Assembly: GCF_008831285.2 (NCBI RefSeq)
Contig: NC_045142.1
Coordinates: forward strand, 27,233,876 to 27,297,875
Direction: 5' to 3'
DNA: 64,000 bases
From: Nymphaea colorata
Taxonomy: Eukaryota; Streptophyta; Magnoliopsida; Nymphaeales; Nymphaeaceae
Shown: positions 1-10,055 of the stretch, piece by piece
Numbering within the stretch: the first letter of the stretch is position 1
Layout: each line of letters begins with the position of its first letter
Translations under genes and position numbers: made by a program
Notes under the pieces: model-generated
Seen by the model: only the letters and a program-made list of their open reading frames with translations
Database searches by the model: none
Told to the model about the DNA's origin: nothing

Positions 1-205
1 CTGTAAGACATATTATAAACCGAGAAAATATAAAAAAAATAAAAAACTAAAACATTATTACAAAAAATATAAAAACCGATATCCTAAAAAGAAATATTAT
101 ATTAAAAATAGAAATAAACATACAAAAAATCTTAAAAGTTGTAAATGTTATAATTGTGGAAAAATAAGACATATGGCAAAAGATTGTAGACAACCTATGA
201 AATAG
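1..205 (+). pseudogene. Pararetrovirus-like coat protein C-terminus with zinc knuckle
   Basis: A Lys/Tyr/Arg-rich tract leads into a CCHC knuckle (CYNCGKIRHMAKDC, about 146-187; C-x2-C-x4-H-x4-C) and a stop at 203-205. A basic tail followed by one CCHC knuckle is the usual end of a Caulimoviridae coat protein, where it binds nucleic acid during packaging. The frame enters from outside the window, so the N-terminus cannot be judged. The next two segments also look pararetroviral, which supports the call. A Ty3-type gag knuckle is the alternative. Family assignment is inference; the motif is seen directly. Confidence 0.6.
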
Positions 206-267
206 AAACTAATAAATATAATAGAAGATTATTATATTAACATAGAAAATCTCAGAGAGTAGTGATA

Positions 268-588
268 ATGAGTGAAGAAATAGAACGACCACAAGAAATC
301 CATTACCAAGATGAGTTAACAAAGACTACACAATCCAAAGGGGTTATATTTGATGAAAAACTTTTTAGACAAATAGAAAAACATGAGTTGGATATTAGTA
401 CAGAAAAGATATTCGAATTTCCTTTAGTGAAAAAAATCCCAGTAATAAAGACTATGCTTAATAAAAATTCAAAAGAATATTATATAATCAATCAAAGAGA
501 ACATGTAATAGACATAGAGCATGCATATACAATAAAGTTTATTGTAAAACCCAATTATACAATAAGTTTGACAGACAGACATAGATAA
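268..588 (+). pseudogene. ORF of the pararetrovirus-like remnant, function unknown
   Basis: An open frame of about 107 codons runs from an ATG at 268; the GTG at 262 is less likely as start. It begins about 60 bases after the zinc-knuckle stop, and its base composition matches the neighbouring remnants (A-rich, Lys/Ile-rich). I recognise no domain. In Caulimoviridae the stretch between the coat knuckle and the protease often holds linker or dUTPase-like sequence, but no dUTPase motif is visible. It ends at a stop before the protease-like segment and is most likely a decayed piece of the same polyprotein. Confidence 0.4.
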
Positions 589-721
589 AAGCTTAGTGTT
601 ATATTGGAAGTTATCAGGAATAAAACTTGAGAAATTATGTAAGGTAATGACAATAAAAGGAAAAAATATGTACATAGTGACAAATAAGCACAAGATATCA
701 GCCAGATGAAAAACAAATGAA

Positions 722-1236
722 ATAGTACAAATAGACAACCCATTCAAACAATTAATATCAGTAATAAACGAAGATGAATCTTACTATTTAGAAGATGGAC
801 AAAATGAACTACAAATTATTAAACAAAGATTAAGTCTTAGTACATCGGGAGAAACCAATTACAATAAACAATTTCACATAAAAGGAACTATAGACAACAT
901 GACAAAAAGAATATTGATAGACACTGGATCAGAAGAAAACTATATTAACCAGATATGGTAAATAACGACATAGTCTTACCAAGTGAACACAAATATAAGG
1001 ATATCCAGGGAAACATTATCAAGAGTATAGGAAAAGTGAACAAAGAAATTAAAATAGCTGACTATATGTTCGAGATAGAATTTGAAATACAAGCACTTGG
1101 AAATGACAACTTAACAGGGATAATACTAAGAAATAAATGGTTAAATAAGTATGAAAATTTTAAAATTGAGAAAAATGTACTAGAAATTGAACATTTAGGA
1201 AAACATATAATAATTCCCAGAAATCTTGATGATTAG
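722..1236 (+). pseudogene. Retropepsin-like protease of the pararetrovirus-like remnant, frameshifted
   Basis: The first frame is open from about 722 to 960 and carries a retroviral aspartic protease active site (LIDTGSEENYI; Asp-Thr-Gly at 920-928). A frameshift near 950 moves the reading to the frame starting with the ATG at 955, which continues to 1236 and looks like the second half of a retropepsin fold (a hydrophobic run around ILRNKWL). This enzyme class cuts the viral polyprotein. The fragment lies between the coat-like knuckle and a basic ORF, an order typical of pararetroviruses. A Ty3 protease is possible but less consistent with the context. Confidence 0.55.
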
Positions 1237-1423
1237 ACAAACAAACCATAAGGATTTTGCGACAGATATGAGAAGAACGCTAGATAAGATAATAGAAGAA
1301 GAAGAAAAAAGGAAACAAAGAAAAGAAAAATTGATAAAAGTTTTTAAACTTTATCTTATGATATACAAGTTTATATTCAATATTAGGAGTATGATAGAAG
1401 AAAATGAACAGAGACGTTTGTAA
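1226..1423 (+). pseudogene. Basic coiled-coil-like ORF cut by a retrotransposon insertion
   Basis: This Glu/Lys/Arg-rich frame of about 65 codons overlaps the end of the protease-like frame by a few bases. Its last authentic virus-derived base is 1418. The stop at 1421-1423 is formed by the first bases of the inserted LTR, so the listed C-terminus is an artefact of insertion. Related A-rich sequence resumes at 14935, after the duplicated ACGTT. No domain is recognised. Confidence 0.5.
1414..1418. repeat. Target-site duplication, left copy (ACGTT)
   Basis: ACGTT lies immediately before the TG of the 5' LTR and recurs at 14930-14934 immediately after the CA of the 3' LTR. Five bases is the normal duplication for LTR retrotransposon integrases. 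Confidence 0.9.
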
Positions 1424-1649
1424 TCACCCCAAATTTTTCTAAAGGACTATGATGTTTTATCCAAGTGCGAAATTCAAATTTAGGCACAAGATTCAAATCC
1501 AAAATAAAACTCTTAAATCCAAATTAAATCCAAAATACTACTTTCAGATTCAAATTAAATCCTAAATACTACTTTTAGATCCAAATTAAATCTGAAATAC
1601 TACTATCAAATCCAAAACCCAAGTTCAGATCCAAATCGATCATTTAAGA

Positions 1650-2075
1650 CTAATTTGCCCTTCTTTTTGACAAAAAAACCTCCTTTTAAAGGGTAATTTT
1701 AGTCTTTTTGGGTGGACGAGACCAATTTGCCCTTTCTTTTGAACAAAAAACCTCTTTTTAGAGGGTAATTTTAGTCTTTTTAGGTGGACAAGACTCATTT
1801 GCCATTTCTTTTGACCGAAAAACCTCCTTTTAGAGGGTAATTTTAGTCTTTTTGGGTGAACAAAACCCATTTGCCCTTCTTTTTGACCAAAAAACCTCCT
1901 TTTAGAGGGTAATTTTAGTCTTTTTGGGTGAACAAGACCCATTTGCCATTCCTTTTGACCAAAAAACCTCATTTTAGAGAGTAATTTTAGTCTTTTTGGG
2001 TGGACAAGACCCATTTGCCCTTCCTTTTGACCAAAAAATCTCCTTTTGAAGGGTGATTTTAGTCTTTTTAGGTCA
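1650..2075 (+). repeat. Tandem array of about 73-bp units upstream of the LTR promoter
   Basis: About six imperfect copies share the core GGGTAATTTTAGTCTTTTT followed by a GGTGGACAAGACCCATTTG block and a TTTTGACCAAAAAACCTCC block. Unit lengths are close to multiples of three, so the minus strand stays open across the array (1640-2146), giving a 24-residue repeated peptide pattern that is probably fortuitous. The 3' LTR keeps about three units (11846-12020). The position just 5' of the TATA box suggests an enhancer-type U3 array. Confidence 0.8.
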
Positions 2076-2112
2076 AAAAATTCAAATTTTGGGTTTTGGC
2101 TCCAAAATTCTC

Positions 2113-2120
2113 TATAAATA
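2113..2120 (+). promoter_or_regulatory. LTR TATA box
   Basis: TATAAATA, followed by a C-rich run and then a CT-rich leader, marks the likely U3/R boundary of the 5' LTR. The same motif is at 12057-12064 in the 3' LTR. Transcription would start roughly 30 bases downstream, which puts the mini-ORF repeats in the transcribed leader. Confidence 0.65.
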
Positions 2121-2395
2121 CCCCCCATATCCCCCCTCTTGGGCAAGATTGGTCATTGGGAGAAACTCTAGTGTATTCTCACTTGAAGACTTAGAGTTTC
2201 TCTTGAGCTCTCTCTCTCTCCCTCTTCCTCTGTCCATATTCCTTTCCAACTTGGAGCAAGCTACGACCCTCTTGGAGCCATCATCTTGGAGCTTCACTCA
2301 AAGGGAATTTCAAGTGAAAGTGTTTATCTTCCTTAGGTCATTTCTCATTAGAGGTATGTAATCATCATCCCTTTCATTTCTTTTTTTTTTTATTT

Positions 2396-3360
2396 CTCAT
2401 CTTCATCTCCCCATGGCCAAAGGAGATAACACTCAACCTCTGTTTAGAGACAAGAGTCTATGCTCAAGTGCACCGAAAGCGTGAGAAGATGTGATGATAT
2501 TTTATTTTATGATTAATCATGTTCTTTCAAGTATTCTTGTTGTTGTTATTTGTCATTAATATGTTCTTATTATTATGCTATTCCCTTTTCTTGAACATAG
2601 TCTTATGCTATTAATTTTTCTTGAACATAGTCTTGTTGATTGTTTTCATTTTCTCTTCTTATCTTCATCTCCCCATGGCCAAAAAAGATAACACTCAACG
2701 TCTTTTTAGAGACAAGAGGCTATGCTCAAGTGCACCGAGAGCATGAGAAGATGAGATGATATTTTATTTTATGATTAAATCATGCTCTTTCAAGTATTCC
2801 TGTTGTTGTTGTTCTCTCCCTTCATGAATATATTCTTGTTGTTATTGTTATTTCCTTTCTTCAATATAGTCTTGTTCTTGTTATTTTCTTTTCTCTCTTC
2901 CTCCTCTCCCTATGGCCAAAGGAGATAGCACTCAATCTCTTTTTAGAGACAAGAGGCTATGATCAAGTGCATTGGGAGTATGGAAGGATGAGATGATCTT
3001 TCATTTCGTGATTAAATCATGCTTTCTCTTTTATTAAATATGGTATTGTTTTTCTTTCTATAATTTCTCCTCATCTTCATCTCCCTATGGCTAAAGGAGG
3101 TAGCACTCAATCTCTTTTTAGAGACAAGAGGCTATGCTCAAGTGCACCGGGAGCATGAAAAGATGAAGTGATCTTTCATTTTAATCATGTTCTTTCTTTT
3201 CATTAATACATTCTTGTTGTTCTTTTGCTTCCTCTTATTTTTCTCTATTCTTTATTTCCCCATGGCCAAAGGAGATAGCTCTCCATCTCTATTTTAGAGT
3301 CAATAGGCTATACTCAAGTGCACTAGGAACATGAGAAGATGAGATGACATCATTTCATAG
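2396..3360 (+). repeat. Five spaced copies of a mini-ORF-bearing leader repeat (5' LTR)
   Basis: The core contains CTTCATCTCCCCATGGCC, a hairpin-forming TCTCTTTTTAGAGA, GGCTATGCTCAAGTGCACC and GAAGATGAGATGAT. Copies start at ATGs 2413, 2675, 2912, 3087 and 3262. Three encode 23 residues beginning like MAKGDSTQSLFRDKRL and stop at the same TGA (2482, 2744, 3156). Copy 3 stops after 16 residues (2960) and copy 5 after 11 (3295). Spacers vary in length, so this is not a simple satellite. No known function is recognised. Confidence 0.75.
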
Positions 3361-5018
3361 TTACATCATGTCCTCTCTCCTAATTGAACCTTGCACTTTT
3401 GATCATCATCTTTCTCTCTTTCCTTCCTTGAATGTTGTCTATATATTATCCATGCATAGTTGCTTGGTTTGCTACTTATATGTAAATGTATGGTGGGAAT
3501 GAGAGTGTGGTTTGGGGACTCTTTATTTTATATTAATTTTTGAGGTTGGGACTTGTCCAGCTCGGGATATACCCTCACGAAAATGTACATGTTAATATGC
3601 ATTTGCATGTCATTTTGCGCTAGCTTTCTTGTTAATCATCCAATTAAGAACCCTAACGAGTGTCTCGTTATGTTGCTTGTTTTCTTCCATACCCAACGGT
3701 GGAGGAAATATATCCCTTACAACAAACTAAATAATAACATTCTATGCTTATATAAATCCTATTTTCCAAAACATTTTCAAAAGGAACCTTCTAACATGAC
3801 CTTAGGGACTTAGCTTAGACTCTTGCATGAGTCCAAGCTCCCCTCCGGCCCACATTAAACTTGAAGTTGGTAATTTTAAGTTGTTCTTTGATTTCTAATC
3901 TTGTGATGGTATGGATGTATACACATGTTATATACATCTATGCCAACATGATAACCCCATCTTTCTCTCTTTATGCTTTTACTTTCCATTTTATAACTTT
4001 TCATATATGCATGAATACGTATATACTTGTGCTCCATTTCCTCTCTTTCAAATATTTATTCCTCTTTTCATGACAAATATCTTCTCTTATAAAATGTCTC
4101 ATACCCATATATACGTATGATATCTTTCTTTTCCTCTAAAATCTCTCTTTCTCTTCAAATCAATACATCTTTTTCTCTTAAGCTTTCATATATGTGTATA
4201 TGTGATGGTATGTACACATGTATGCTTTTCTTTCTCTATCTCTTTCTTTCTTTTCATAAGAGTGTTTTATCTCTTGTATTCTTTTTAACATTCTCCTCTC
4301 ACGAACTTTCTATTTACTAACTTCATTAAGACCACAAACCTAGTAATGACCCAATATTGGAATCATGCTTGATGGTCTACAATCCCTATCCATTTTCAAC
4401 AACTTTTCCTTCTTATATACAATAATTATAACAACAAAATCTTATATGTATGTTGTGGTAGGAACGATTTTAGATGAATGTTGTGGTAGGAATGTTTTAC
4501 ATTCTTTTAATCATATATGATAAATGCATCCATGCATTCTCACCCACTTTATTTCACTTCACAAGCATCTCTCCAAAAGAACTTAAGCAAGAAGGGATGA
4601 AGCTCTAGCTAGGTGGTAACCGAATTAGAGTAAAATCTCAAACCTACTTAAAGTCTTAAGAGAACACTAAAGTGATTTCAAAATGATTTCACAAGCTTTT
4701 CAAATGATATTTACTAGTTACACTTTTTCCTCAAATCATTTCACATTTTCAAGCAACTCTTCAAGAACCTTTTCAAAAGTTTGAAACTTTAAACTTTTAA
4801 TATTTTCTACACCGCATATAGAATAAAAAAGATGTTTAAGTTAAAACGAAATGCATTAATGATAAACATAGCCCTTGGGTTGATTACCCCCGGTAAAGGC
4901 ACCGGGAACGGTCGATCTTCGTACCAATGGGCGAGTCCATTTCTTTCCTCTTTCAAAACAAAAACCTCATTTTTCTGGGACACTCCAAAACCAATGAAAA
5001 TTTTGGGATGCAAACAGA

Positions 5019-5038
5019 TGGCGACCGTGATGGGACCC
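5019..5038 (+). other. Primer binding site, Arg-tRNA type
   Basis: TGGCGACCGTGATGGGACCC begins two bases after the LTR end. The start TGGCGACC and the later TGGGA match the complement of plant Arg-tRNA 3' ends, with a few mismatches between. Arg-tRNA priming is a known feature of the Tat/Ogre lineage. The exact isoacceptor is inferred. Confidence 0.6.
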
Positions 5039-5821
5039 GTCATCGTTTGGCTATGATTATAATTGATGCATTTTCACTAATTTGAACATCTCATATATTG
5101 CCAAGGATAAAGTATGTCCCCTATTTTGGCCTCGACCCCATTGGCATTTCATTGCATTGTTTAGTGATTGTGATTGTTTTCTTGCACATAGGACTAATTG
5201 AGGAGCATCAATCATGTTCACAAATATCTATGATCACATACCACCCTTTTCAATTTAGGAGTTGTTTGAAAACCATGTTTGCTCTTATATTTTAATCTTC
5301 AAACTTAAGCAATATTGCATTAGAGACAACTCATTTTATATGATTTCTCGTATTTCAAAATTCCTCATACCTATTTGTCCCAGTCATCTTGTTGCCAGGC
5401 TTGGTCTTTGACGGTAGCACAAGACTAAGCCTTACAACTAGACCACACCTTGGGTGGGAAAGCCCCCTCGTTAGTATCATGAGTGGTAATTTATGGTATA
5501 TCGACGAGTGATCAAGAAGAAGTTGATGAACTCTACCCTTAGTTGCCTAAGGAAGAATGTATGCTCGTACTAAGCCATTTGGCTAAGGTATATAAGCATA
5601 ACTTGATATCGGATTATCGAGACACAAAATTATCTCAATAAGCTTCCTATACCCAATTTTCTAAAAAAAAAGAAAATTATTTCATGATAGATGTTGATGT
5701 GCGTGAAACCTTATGTGATGATTTACAACCTCATTCCACACATCTACCTCATATTGTTTTTGTCAACCTAGTCAATGTTTTCCACTAATTCAATCTTTAT
5801 CTTTTAGAGTCATCATTCAAG
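5039..5821 (+). other. Untranslated leader of the Tat-like element
   Basis: Between the PBS and the first ORF there are about 780 bases with no supportable gene. A short frame at 5098-5295 has no recognisable domain. The stretch lies inside the element and is treated as 5' leader. Confidence 0.5.
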
Positions 5822-7042
5822 ATGTATTCTTTCCAACCTGGTGTCACATTCCCTTATGATCACATCCTCTTTGGGGAAGGTCCCGAACGGTCCACCTACA
5901 TTTCTCTTGAGTCTAAACCTTTGGCTCCCGAATGGTATCGGACTTGGCATCCCACCTTCTCTCGGATGTTTCCTTCTTACTTTGAAGAATGTGGGCTAGA
6001 GACAGTGGCAGCTGGAGGAATGCAGTTAGTTGATGGAAATTTGGTACATGCAATCGCCGAGCGTTGGAACCCAAGGGCCTCTTCTTTTTGGATTCCATGG
6101 GGAGAAATGACAATATTACTAGATGAATTTGCCGAAATACTAGACCTCCCTACCCCAACTTGTGACGCAAATGATATATTGGAAAAACAATTCCTTATGA
6201 ACCCAACCAAGGTCAATGCAAATGACCTCATTGCTCACTTTACTGGACGAAAAACTTGGCCTTTAGTAGAAAACCATGAAAATCAAAGCATCAACATGAA
6301 AAATTTGTATGAAGAATTTGGAACCTATGTTAAACCTTCTACCATACCTCGAAAAGCCATAGGGAGAATTAAACATTGTATGATGCTCTGCACAGTAGAA
6401 GTGACCCTTTTTACCGATGGAAGTGACCTTTTAGATGTCCGTATTGCTCAACTTTTTTCAGTATGGGGGCATAGAGGGACCCGACACTTGTCAGTAGCAA
6501 TGATAGCCTTAGCCTTCCTTTACCGAGGACTCACCCGCTTTACCATTGGAGATATCAACTTCATAGAAGGATGCACATATGTTTTACAATTGTGGTTCCT
6601 CAAGCATGCGGGACCCCAAGCTAGTCTATTCAGAAACACTGATGGATCATTGACAACCATGGAGCAATACCGTCGTTTGATCGAGCAATTGAATGAAGGA
6701 GAGATCATTTGGGATTATTGTGATCGTCGGTAGAGCCTACCCCGATACACTCACCATCATCATGGGCGTACTACACTCTTGGGCCCTTACTTCATAGTTG
6801 ATTATTGTGCTGATAGATGTATGAGACAGTTCTCTCAAAGGCAAAAGATGGTCTCTGTGCATGCACCAATTGGAGCTATTCCCGAATTCGACATTAGTTC
6901 TTCTCAATAGACGACATTATTTGCAGTAGCTCGACAAGAATGGAAAACACAGATATCATACACTTGGTTCATAGGCCCAGTGGTGAAGAAGAAATATGCT
7001 GAGTGGTGGGATGCCAACCAACCACCATGCATCCTTCCCTAA
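5822..7042 (+). pseudogene. Plant mobile domain (PMD) ORF1 of the Tat-like element
   Basis: From the ATG at 5822 one frame runs 406 codons to the TAA at 7040, interrupted by TAG at 6731 and 6908. Residues about 90-110 carry the PMD signature (FWIPWGEMTILLDEFAEIL), and a second block (WGHRGTRHLSVAMIALAFLYRG) and a C-terminal PTWFIG-like stretch follow, as in aminotransferase-like plant mobile domain proteins (MAIN/MAIL family and transposon-encoded relatives). In retroelements its role is unknown; host PMD proteins act in silencing and genome stability. The TAG at 6908 fits CAG or CAA decay. ORF1 precedes gag, as in Ogre-type elements. Confidence 0.75.
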
Positions 7043-7213
7043 AAAGTTTTATGTTGTCAACTTTGTATTCCTTCTGTCGTTGTCATCTTTATTAGTATCT
7101 TTGGATGTAACTTTTAAAACTTGTAATGCAATATGAACCTTCATTTTGTCATCATTTCCCTTCAATAACTCTATTTTCTTGTGTCATAAGGTGAATACTT
7201 GAAAGCCAACAAG

Positions 7214-9110
7214 ATGGTTGAAACTAGATCGCAAGCTAAGCAAGCTCCTCAGAACGAGGCTTCATCTTCTGAACTCCAGCCAGAAACACTTGGCCCACCA
7301 GCAATCGAGCCAGAAGCTTACCATATGTTTCGTTTGTTCATGGAGCGATTCATGAAAGAGCAAGAAGAGAAAAGGCCTTGATGGTTACTCCAGAACCTGA
7401 GAATGAAAAGGCTGCCAAACAAAAAAGAAAGAAGAAAAAGAACAAGTCATCTTCTACATATCAGGATGAAGATTATTTGAGTTCGGATTTGGCAATTAGT
7501 AAGGAAGAAAAACCCGAACTGCTTCCTCTCAAAAAAAAAAAGACAACAAAGAAAAGCAAAAAGGGAAAAGAAATTATGATAGAAAGCAGCTTACCTAAGA
7601 AAAAGTAAAGGAGATCAAGGGCAAAAAGAAAAAGACCAAGCCAGAATTGGTCGAATCAAGTGATGATGAAAGTCCGACTAAGCGCAGATTCTATGAAATG
7701 GAGAAAAGAATGAACAATCTTGAGCTTAGGGGGAAGGGGAAACGTTCATATTCATATGAGGACTACTACCTTGGCATTAAAGGGGACGAAGACGTGAAAG
7801 GCCTGCCCAAAGAATTCATCAGATATGATGGAACCACTTGCCCACACGTTCATCTTTCAATATTTTTCAACGATTGCTACAAAATTCGGACAAATAACAG
7901 AGCTTTGTTTCGATATTTTCCAAGAAGTCTTGAAGGCATTGCCGCACAATGGTACGAAGAAAATGTGAATCCAATTGAGCTGAAGGAGTTTGACAAATTG
8001 ATTAACATGTTTGTTGAAAGATTTGAACAAAATGCTCCCATGGCTCCAACCCTCAGTACCATTTGCAGTCTTCGTCAGAAACAGGGAGAAAAGGCTCGAG
8101 AATTCATCCAAAAATGGAGAATTCAATGCAATAAGATGAAGGAACCCATTTCTGAGACACAAGCCTTGTCACTCATTAGGAAAAATCTTGCTCAACCCTT
8201 GAAAAGTCTCATCCGCAACGCCCCAATCAAAATTTTTGCTGAATTGATTGAACAATCAAACTCGATAGAAGAAGGGATTGAGGAAGGAGATTTTGATGAA
8301 ATTATTACTTCTAAGTACAAATAAGATGGAAAGAAAGGAGGAAAGACATAGCTGCCTGCACACTTTATAGCCAATGCTGGCATTAGAAAGGACCATGACA
8401 ATAGCTACAAGTATGACAAGGAAGTCAGTTTCAAGAAGAACACACAGTTTCTCAAAAGCGACGATGAAAGGAAAAACAAACACCCAGGTTGGAGCTACGA
8501 CCGGAAATTCACTCCTTTCAGCCAGTCTCGTGAGAAGATCCTGGAATACCTTCTTGCCAAAGGAACTATCATCTTGCCAAAAGTATTAGAGCCTCCGAAA
8601 ATGATGGGAGAAAATAAAGAAAAACTGTGCAAGTTTCATCGTGCCCCTGGTCATGACACTGATGATTGTTTTGTCCTCAAAAATATTATTCAAGACTTCA
8701 TCAACAAAGATCTCAAGAGTTGTGATGATACAACCCCTGAGAGATTAAGGAATCCATTCGCTGACCACGGAAAGACGACAGTGGCCATGATCACTACAGG
8801 CACTCTACTTCCGTACCATCCACAAGAGCACATTCGACCTTATATTAGGAGCAGTTCACACAATGTCATGGTGGTAGACCAAGGTAGGGAACCTCTGGAT
8901 TTCATTGCTATGATGAATGGTAGGACAGAAAGTTTGCCCAAGAAACTTCCCATGATTCCGAAGATTTTTATCTTACAAGGCGACGAATCATCAGATGACT
9001 CCTCAGATGAAGATCCATGCTATTTGGAAGAGCGTATGGATGAGGGAGAATCGGTTCAAGCTTCTAAAAATCAGTCAATTACCTTCTCAGGAAAAGACCT
9101 CTCAAAATGA
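7214..9110 (+). pseudogene. Gag of the Tat-like element
   Basis: The likely start is the ATG at 7214 (MVETRSQAK). A Lys-rich linker is shifted between frames (7378-7608), then the retrotransposon gag core is open from 7647 to 8324 (W-containing EGIAAQWYEENVNPIELKEF, then FVERFEQ and LRQKQGEKAREFIQKW). A frameshift follows near 8330-8500. The C-terminal part (8574-9110) has the Tat-type KLCKFHRAPGHDTDDCFVL block, which replaces a standard zinc knuckle. The protein would form the particle and bind RNA. Several frameshifts make it non-functional. Confidence 0.7.
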
Positions 9111-9158
9111 GAATATTTCCATGAAGATGCTCTTTAGATCGTCGTTCAGGTCAATGGG

Positions 9159-9570
9159 ATGACGGTGCCACACGTGTTGATTGATAGAGGAAGTGGTATG
9201 AATATTTGTCCTGATCTCACGGCCAAAACATTGGGGTTTCGTGAAGACAAATATCGCTCAAATGATATCAAGATCTACGGATATGATGGTCGAGGCATGA
9301 ACAACAAAGGTACTCTCGATATGAAGGTGACCATCGAAAATACTAGCCATCACATTGTGTTCCATGTGGTAGATGTGCCACCATCATATAACTTACTTTT
9401 AGGACGACCTGGGTCCACCAAATACGAGGAGTCCCATCCACTCTTCATCAATGCCTCAAATGGAATTTTAGCACATCAGTCATCACCGTACGTGCTGAGG
9501 ATCCAACCGAAAGGCAAGTGCAACCAATGCTCCCTAGGCCAATTGATCCAGTGGATGTACCCATCATAAG
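9159..9570 (+). pseudogene. Aspartic protease of the Tat-like element
   Basis: The frame starting at 9159 contains LIDRGSGMNICP in place of the expected D-S/T-G triad, then the distal LLLGRPG motif of Ty3 retropepsins. The middle residue of the catalytic triad is Arg (AGA), which should abolish activity. It follows gag and precedes RT. It would process the polyprotein. A downstream short frame (9602-9811) continues pol-like sequence without a clear domain. Confidence 0.65.
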
Positions 9571-10055
9571 AACAACAAAGGACAGACCTTTGGAAGAATG
9601 AATGCAAAACATAAAGATAGGCGAATCATTTGAAAGTGCCCATATTGTTTTGAGCAATTATGCAAGTTACCAAGAACATCATTTATGTGTTCATTTCACA
9701 AAAAATCCTAAAGGTTTTCAGTTGCTTCTGAAAGGCGGCTACCGTCCATTCACTGGCCTCGAAAAAATGAAGTTGGCATCTTGCAGCCGATTAGCATCCC
9801 TTTTCAGATGAACATGAGAGGACTGGAATATCATGAAAGAATTTGAAGAAGATCTTGGGGGCTAATAGTATTTACTTTTGTTTCGAAATCCTCCCATGAA
9901 TTTTGTAATTTTAAACATTTTTTTGTCTGATCTCATGAGAGGACCCATTCTATGAACTAAGAACCTTTTTTTTTTTATATATGCAAATGCAAGTAATTTT
10001 TTTGTTGTCAATTTTAATTTCGTCCAACTCTTTCCTTTATCCTCTTTACAGGATG

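Larger units (their letters stand above)
1419..5016 (+). repeat. 5' LTR of the Tat-like element
   Basis: It starts TGTAATCACCCC and ends GGGATGCAAACA, for 3598 bp. It holds, in order, a tandem array of about 73-bp units (about 1650-2075), a TATA box (2113-2120), a CT-rich tract, five copies of a mini-ORF repeat (2396-3360) and an AT-rich distal part. The 3' LTR repeats the same sequence from its third-last array unit onward. Several moderately long frames inside (for example 3553-3813 and 3911-4120) occur in both LTR copies and look like chance openings. Confidence 0.9.

Noticed and set aside
3553-4320. Open frames of 60-86 codons in the 5' LTR, repeated at 13465-14233
   Set aside because: They are low-complexity, hydrophobic, and simply follow LTR identity; no domain or conserved start context.
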